From PLanc-01 sp035342095 (GTDB taxonomy: Bacteria; Planctomycetota; Phycisphaerae; Sedimentisphaerales; Anaerobacaceae): DNA of 64,000 nucleotides. Made by a program: the position numbers and the translations under genes. The notes beneath the pieces were generated by a model. It made no database searches. It was given only the letters and a program-made list of their open reading frames with translations, and was not told where the DNA came from. This document shows, in pieces, positions 61,794 to 64,000 of the stretch; the stretch's first letter is position 1; each line of letters starts with the position of its first letter. The stretch lies in NCBI GenBank assembly GCA_035342095.1, contig DAOQWL010000010.1:1-64000 (forward strand), given 5' to 3'.

Positions 61794-63539
61794 CTATTCC
61801 TCCACCACGACCCCTTCGATCTGCGCGTTGCGCGAGACCTCTTCAGGCGTGCTGATCCCCTTGAAAACCTTCAAGACGCCGTCCTCGGCCAGCGTTCTCA
61901 TCCCTCCCGCCTTCGCGGCGGCCCGCAGCTCGCTGGTCGTGGCCCGCTTGTAGGCCAGTTCCCTCAGCTCCGGATTCATCTCGATCATCTCGAAGATGCC
62001 CAGACGCCCCTTGTACCCTGTGTTATGGCATGCGCTGCACCCGGCTCCCTTGTAGACGGGGCGTTTCTTGGTTTCCGCCGGGTCGATGCCGAGCAGACGC
62101 AGGTGCTTGGGATTCGGATGCTCGTCCACGACCTTACACTTCTTGCAGATCACACGAATCAGACGCTGTGCCATGATCGCCTGAATGGAGCTGGCGACAA
62201 GGAACGGCTTGACCCCCATATCGATCAAACGGGTGATCGCGCCGCAGGCGTCGTTGGTGTGCAGTGTGCTGAAGACCAGGTGGCCTGTCAGAGCGGCCTG
62301 GATGGCGATATCCGCCACTTCGCTATCGCGGATTTCGCCGACCAGAATGATGTTCGGCGCCTGGCGCAGCATGGCGCGGAGGATCTTGTCGAAGCTCAGA
62401 CCGATTTCCTCTTTAACTTGGCACTGATTCATACCCGCGAAGTTGTACTCGACAGGGTCTTCCGCCGTGATGATCTTCTTGTCCGGCTTATTCAACTCCT
62501 GGAGGGCCGCGTAGAGCGTCGTCGTCTTGCCGCTTCCCGTCGGGCCGGTCACCAGGAAGATCCCGTTTGGACGCTTGATGATCTGCTGGAAGAGCTGGTA
62601 GTTGTCAGGCTCGAAACCGAGCGATTCGATGCCGATGTTGACCGCGTCGGGCCGCAAGATACGCAGCACCACGCTCGGACCGTGCACCCCGGGAAGCGAC
62701 GAAACACGGAAATCGATGTCCGTGCCCGCGATGTTCCGCTTGATACGACCGTCCTGAGGCAGACGCTTCTCGGCGATATCCATGCCCGAAAGAATCTTGA
62801 ACCGGGCGACCAGGGGGTTTTGCATGTTCTTGGGGATGCAGTCCTTCTCAAGGCAGACGCCATCGACACGATAGCGAATGCGGACCCGGTCGGCCATCGG
62901 CTCGACGTGAATATCGCTGGCACGCATGTGGTAGGCGGTGTCGATAATCAGGTTCACCAGACGGATGATCGGACCTTCATCCCCATTGTCGCCCGCCTGG
63001 ACTCGCAGGGCCTCGGCCTGCAGCTCGTGCCCCGCTTCGGCCAGTTCGGCCGCCGTCGCGTCGATGCTGTGCTTGAGCCGGTCGTCCTCGACCGCCGGGG
63101 CGCTCTTGTCCACCAGCGATTCCTCGATGTAGGCCCGAATCTTCTTCGGGTTGCCCACGGAGCACTCCAGCTCCTTGCTCAGACGAAGGCGGACGGAATC
63201 CATCATGTCGAGGTCCATCGGATCGCCGATAACAAGCCTCAGGCGACCATCGCTGACCCCCAGAGGCAGGATGTTATGGCGTTTGATGAGGTCTTCAGGG
63301 ACGATCTTCGTGGCATCCGGCGGGATGGCGACCTGCTCGACATCGACGTACTTCAGGCCGAACTGCTTGGCAATCGCCTTGGCCAGCGTGTCTTCGTTGA
63401 TCAGGCCCAAGTCGATGAGAACCTGGCCGAGCCTCTTGTTGCTGGTCTTGGCCGTCTTGATCGCGTTGATCAGCGCTTGCTTTTCTACCAAGCCTGCCTT
63501 GTAGAGGATTTCCCCCAAGTGCATCCGTTGTTTGGTCAT
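61794..63539 (-). CDS. GspE/PilB assembly ATPase, copy 2
   Basis: The 581-residue product has the same architecture as the first copy: an N-terminal MshEN-like domain (about 5-150), Walker A GPTGSGKT at 332-339, Walker B NIILVGEIRDSEVADIAIQA and a tetracysteine zinc site CKKCKVV ... CSACHNTGYKGR. The N-terminal half differs from copy 1 beyond the shared motifs, so it may serve another assembly platform or work with PilT for pilus extension. GAGG precedes the ATG. It has the strongest promoter in the window. Confidence 0.93.
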   Translation of the reverse strand: MTKQRMHLGEILYKAGLVEKQALINAIKTAKTSNKRLGQVLIDLGLINEDTLAKAIAKQFGLKYVDVEQVAIPPDATKIVPEDLIKRHNILPLGVSDGRLRLVIGDPMDLDMMDSVRLRLSKELECSVGNPKKIRAYIEESLVDKSAPAVEDDRLKHSIDATAAELAEAGHELQAEALRVQAGDNGDEGPIIRLVNLIIDTAYHMRASDIHVEPMADRVRIRYRVDGVCLEKDCIPKNMQNPLVARFKILSGMDIAEKRLPQDGRIKRNIAGTDIDFRVSSLPGVHGPSVVLRILRPDAVNIGIESLGFEPDNYQLFQQIIKRPNGIFLVTGPTGSGKTTTLYAALQELNKPDKKIITAEDPVEYNFAGMNQCQVKEEIGLSFDKILRAMLRQAPNIILVGEIRDSEVADIAIQAALTGHLVFSTLHTNDACGAITRLIDMGVKPFLVASSIQAIMAQRLIRVICKKCKVVDEHPNPKHLRLLGIDPAETKKRPVYKGAGCSACHNTGYKGRLGIFEMIEMNPELRELAYKRATTSELRAAAKAGGMRTLAEDGVLKVFKGISTPEEVSRNAQIEGVVVEE

Positions 63540-63571
63540 ACGAACCTCATGTTGCTGTCGCCAATCGAGTT

Positions 63572-63600
63572 ATTATAGCACTTCGGGACCGGTCTGTCAA
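63572..63600 (-). promoter_or_regulatory. Consensus promoter of the pilB-pilT run
   Basis: On the minus strand TTGACA (63595-63600) and TATAAT (63572-63577) are separated by exactly 17 bp, a perfect consensus promoter about 35 bases before pilB copy 2. The TGA in the -35 box is also the stop codon of the preceding cinA-like gene. Confidence 0.8.
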
Positions 63601-64000
63601 ACCCTCAGCATCCGGCGCAGCGTATTCAGCGCCGTCTGCGCGGCGCGCAGACGCACAGAACTTCGATCAGATGAGAAAAGATGTCGCGAGGTCTCCGCGC
63701 CATCGCGGCTGTCCACAGCAATATATACAAGCCCTACAGGCTTTTGTTCGCTGCCGCCGCCGGGACCAGCGATCCCGGTAATGGCAATCGCATAGTCGGC
63801 TCCCGACCGTTGGCGGGCGCCCTGGGCCATGGCACGAGCCACCTGCTCACTGACCGCACCCTGTTTATCGAGCATTTCCTGGGGCACCATGAGTTCGCTG
63901 TGCTTCGCGGCGTTGCTGTACGTGACCCAGCCGCAGGTGAAGTAGCGACTGGAGCCGGGCACGTCCGTAATGAGCGAAGCCAACAGGCCGCCCGTGCAGG
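63597..64000 (-). CDS. CinA C-terminal nicotinamide-nucleotide amidase domain, partial at window edge
   Basis: The last 134 codons of a gene running off the right edge. The visible residues start TCTGGLLASLITDVPGSSRYF and include GVVTYSNAAK-type sequence, VSEQVARAMAQGAR and AIAITGIAGPGGGSEQKPVGLVYIAV, the conserved CinA/PncC motifs with the SxTGG region at the start. The enzyme deamidates nicotinamide mononucleotide in pyridine salvage. The full gene may be a single-domain PncC or a two-domain CinA; the window does not show which. Confidence 0.9.
   Translation of the reverse strand, partial: CTGGLLASLITDVPGSSRYFTCGWVTYSNAAKHSELMVPQEMLDKQGAVSEQVARAMAQGARQRSGADYAIAITGIAGPGGGSEQKPVGLVYIAVDSRDGAETSRHLFSSDRSSVRLRAAQTALNTLRRMLRV

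Overview
The window looks like chromosomal DNA of a GC-rich planctomycete, most likely class Phycisphaerae (Sedimentisphaerales-like). This is inferred from gene content, not from a marker-gene tree. The clues are secreted beta-propellers opening with a W-x-F-R-G-P motif, lamin-tail/CotH/dockerin surface proteins, DUF5107, DUF6057 and DUF2752 proteins, a BlaI/M56 pair and a large type II/IV pilin locus. Promoters near the bacterial TTGACA/TATAAT consensus with 17-18 bp spacers can be read at several starts. No rRNA, tRNA, CRISPR array or transposase was found.

Layout. 1-3.5 kb: an exported methyltransferase with a broken internal duplication, a membrane-anchored protein of unknown function and a beta-propeller hydrolase. 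3.6-8 kb: a GAF-enzyme I phosphotransferase and two glycosyltransferases. 8-12 kb: a PQQ-type propeller, ribosomal protein bL34 (a 55-codon gene), MtfA peptidase and TruD. 12-22.4 kb: secreted proteins (lamin-tail/CotH, dockerin/lamin-tail, tandem metallo-beta-lactamase folds, esterase, second PQQ propeller). 22.4-25.4 kb: a BlaI repressor and M56 sensor peptidase with a clear operator and an apparent frameshift. 25.4-32.5 kb: a three-gene cluster (DUF5107-TPR, DUF6057, haem-motif propeller). 33-34.8 kb: a compact restriction-modification pair between repeat blocks. 35-43.9 kb: DAHP synthase/chorismate mutase, an ECF sigma factor, the hom / proposed homoserine kinase / lysC operon, a nuclease and an NtrC-type regulator. 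44-49.4 kb: CDF transporter, phosphohexomutase, SerA, DUF2752 and an inositol-phosphatase-family enzyme. 49.4-63.6 kb: eleven minus-strand genes for pilus/secretion assembly (two GspE/PilB ATPases, PilT, GspF, seven pseudopilins). The right edge cuts a cinA-like gene.

How the genes fit together. The aspartate-family genes form one operon, and SerA and the aromatic-entry enzyme add further amino-acid biosynthesis. The secretion locus could export or display the lamin-tail/dockerin proteins, but no secretin is in the window.

The most unusual content is structured repeat DNA. It comprises a 165-bp palindromic element inserted in frame in a propeller gene, two copies of an intergenic element that folds as a cloverleaf, inverted 7-bp repeats between mtfA and truD, and 9-bp-period blocks on both sides of the restriction-modification genes.
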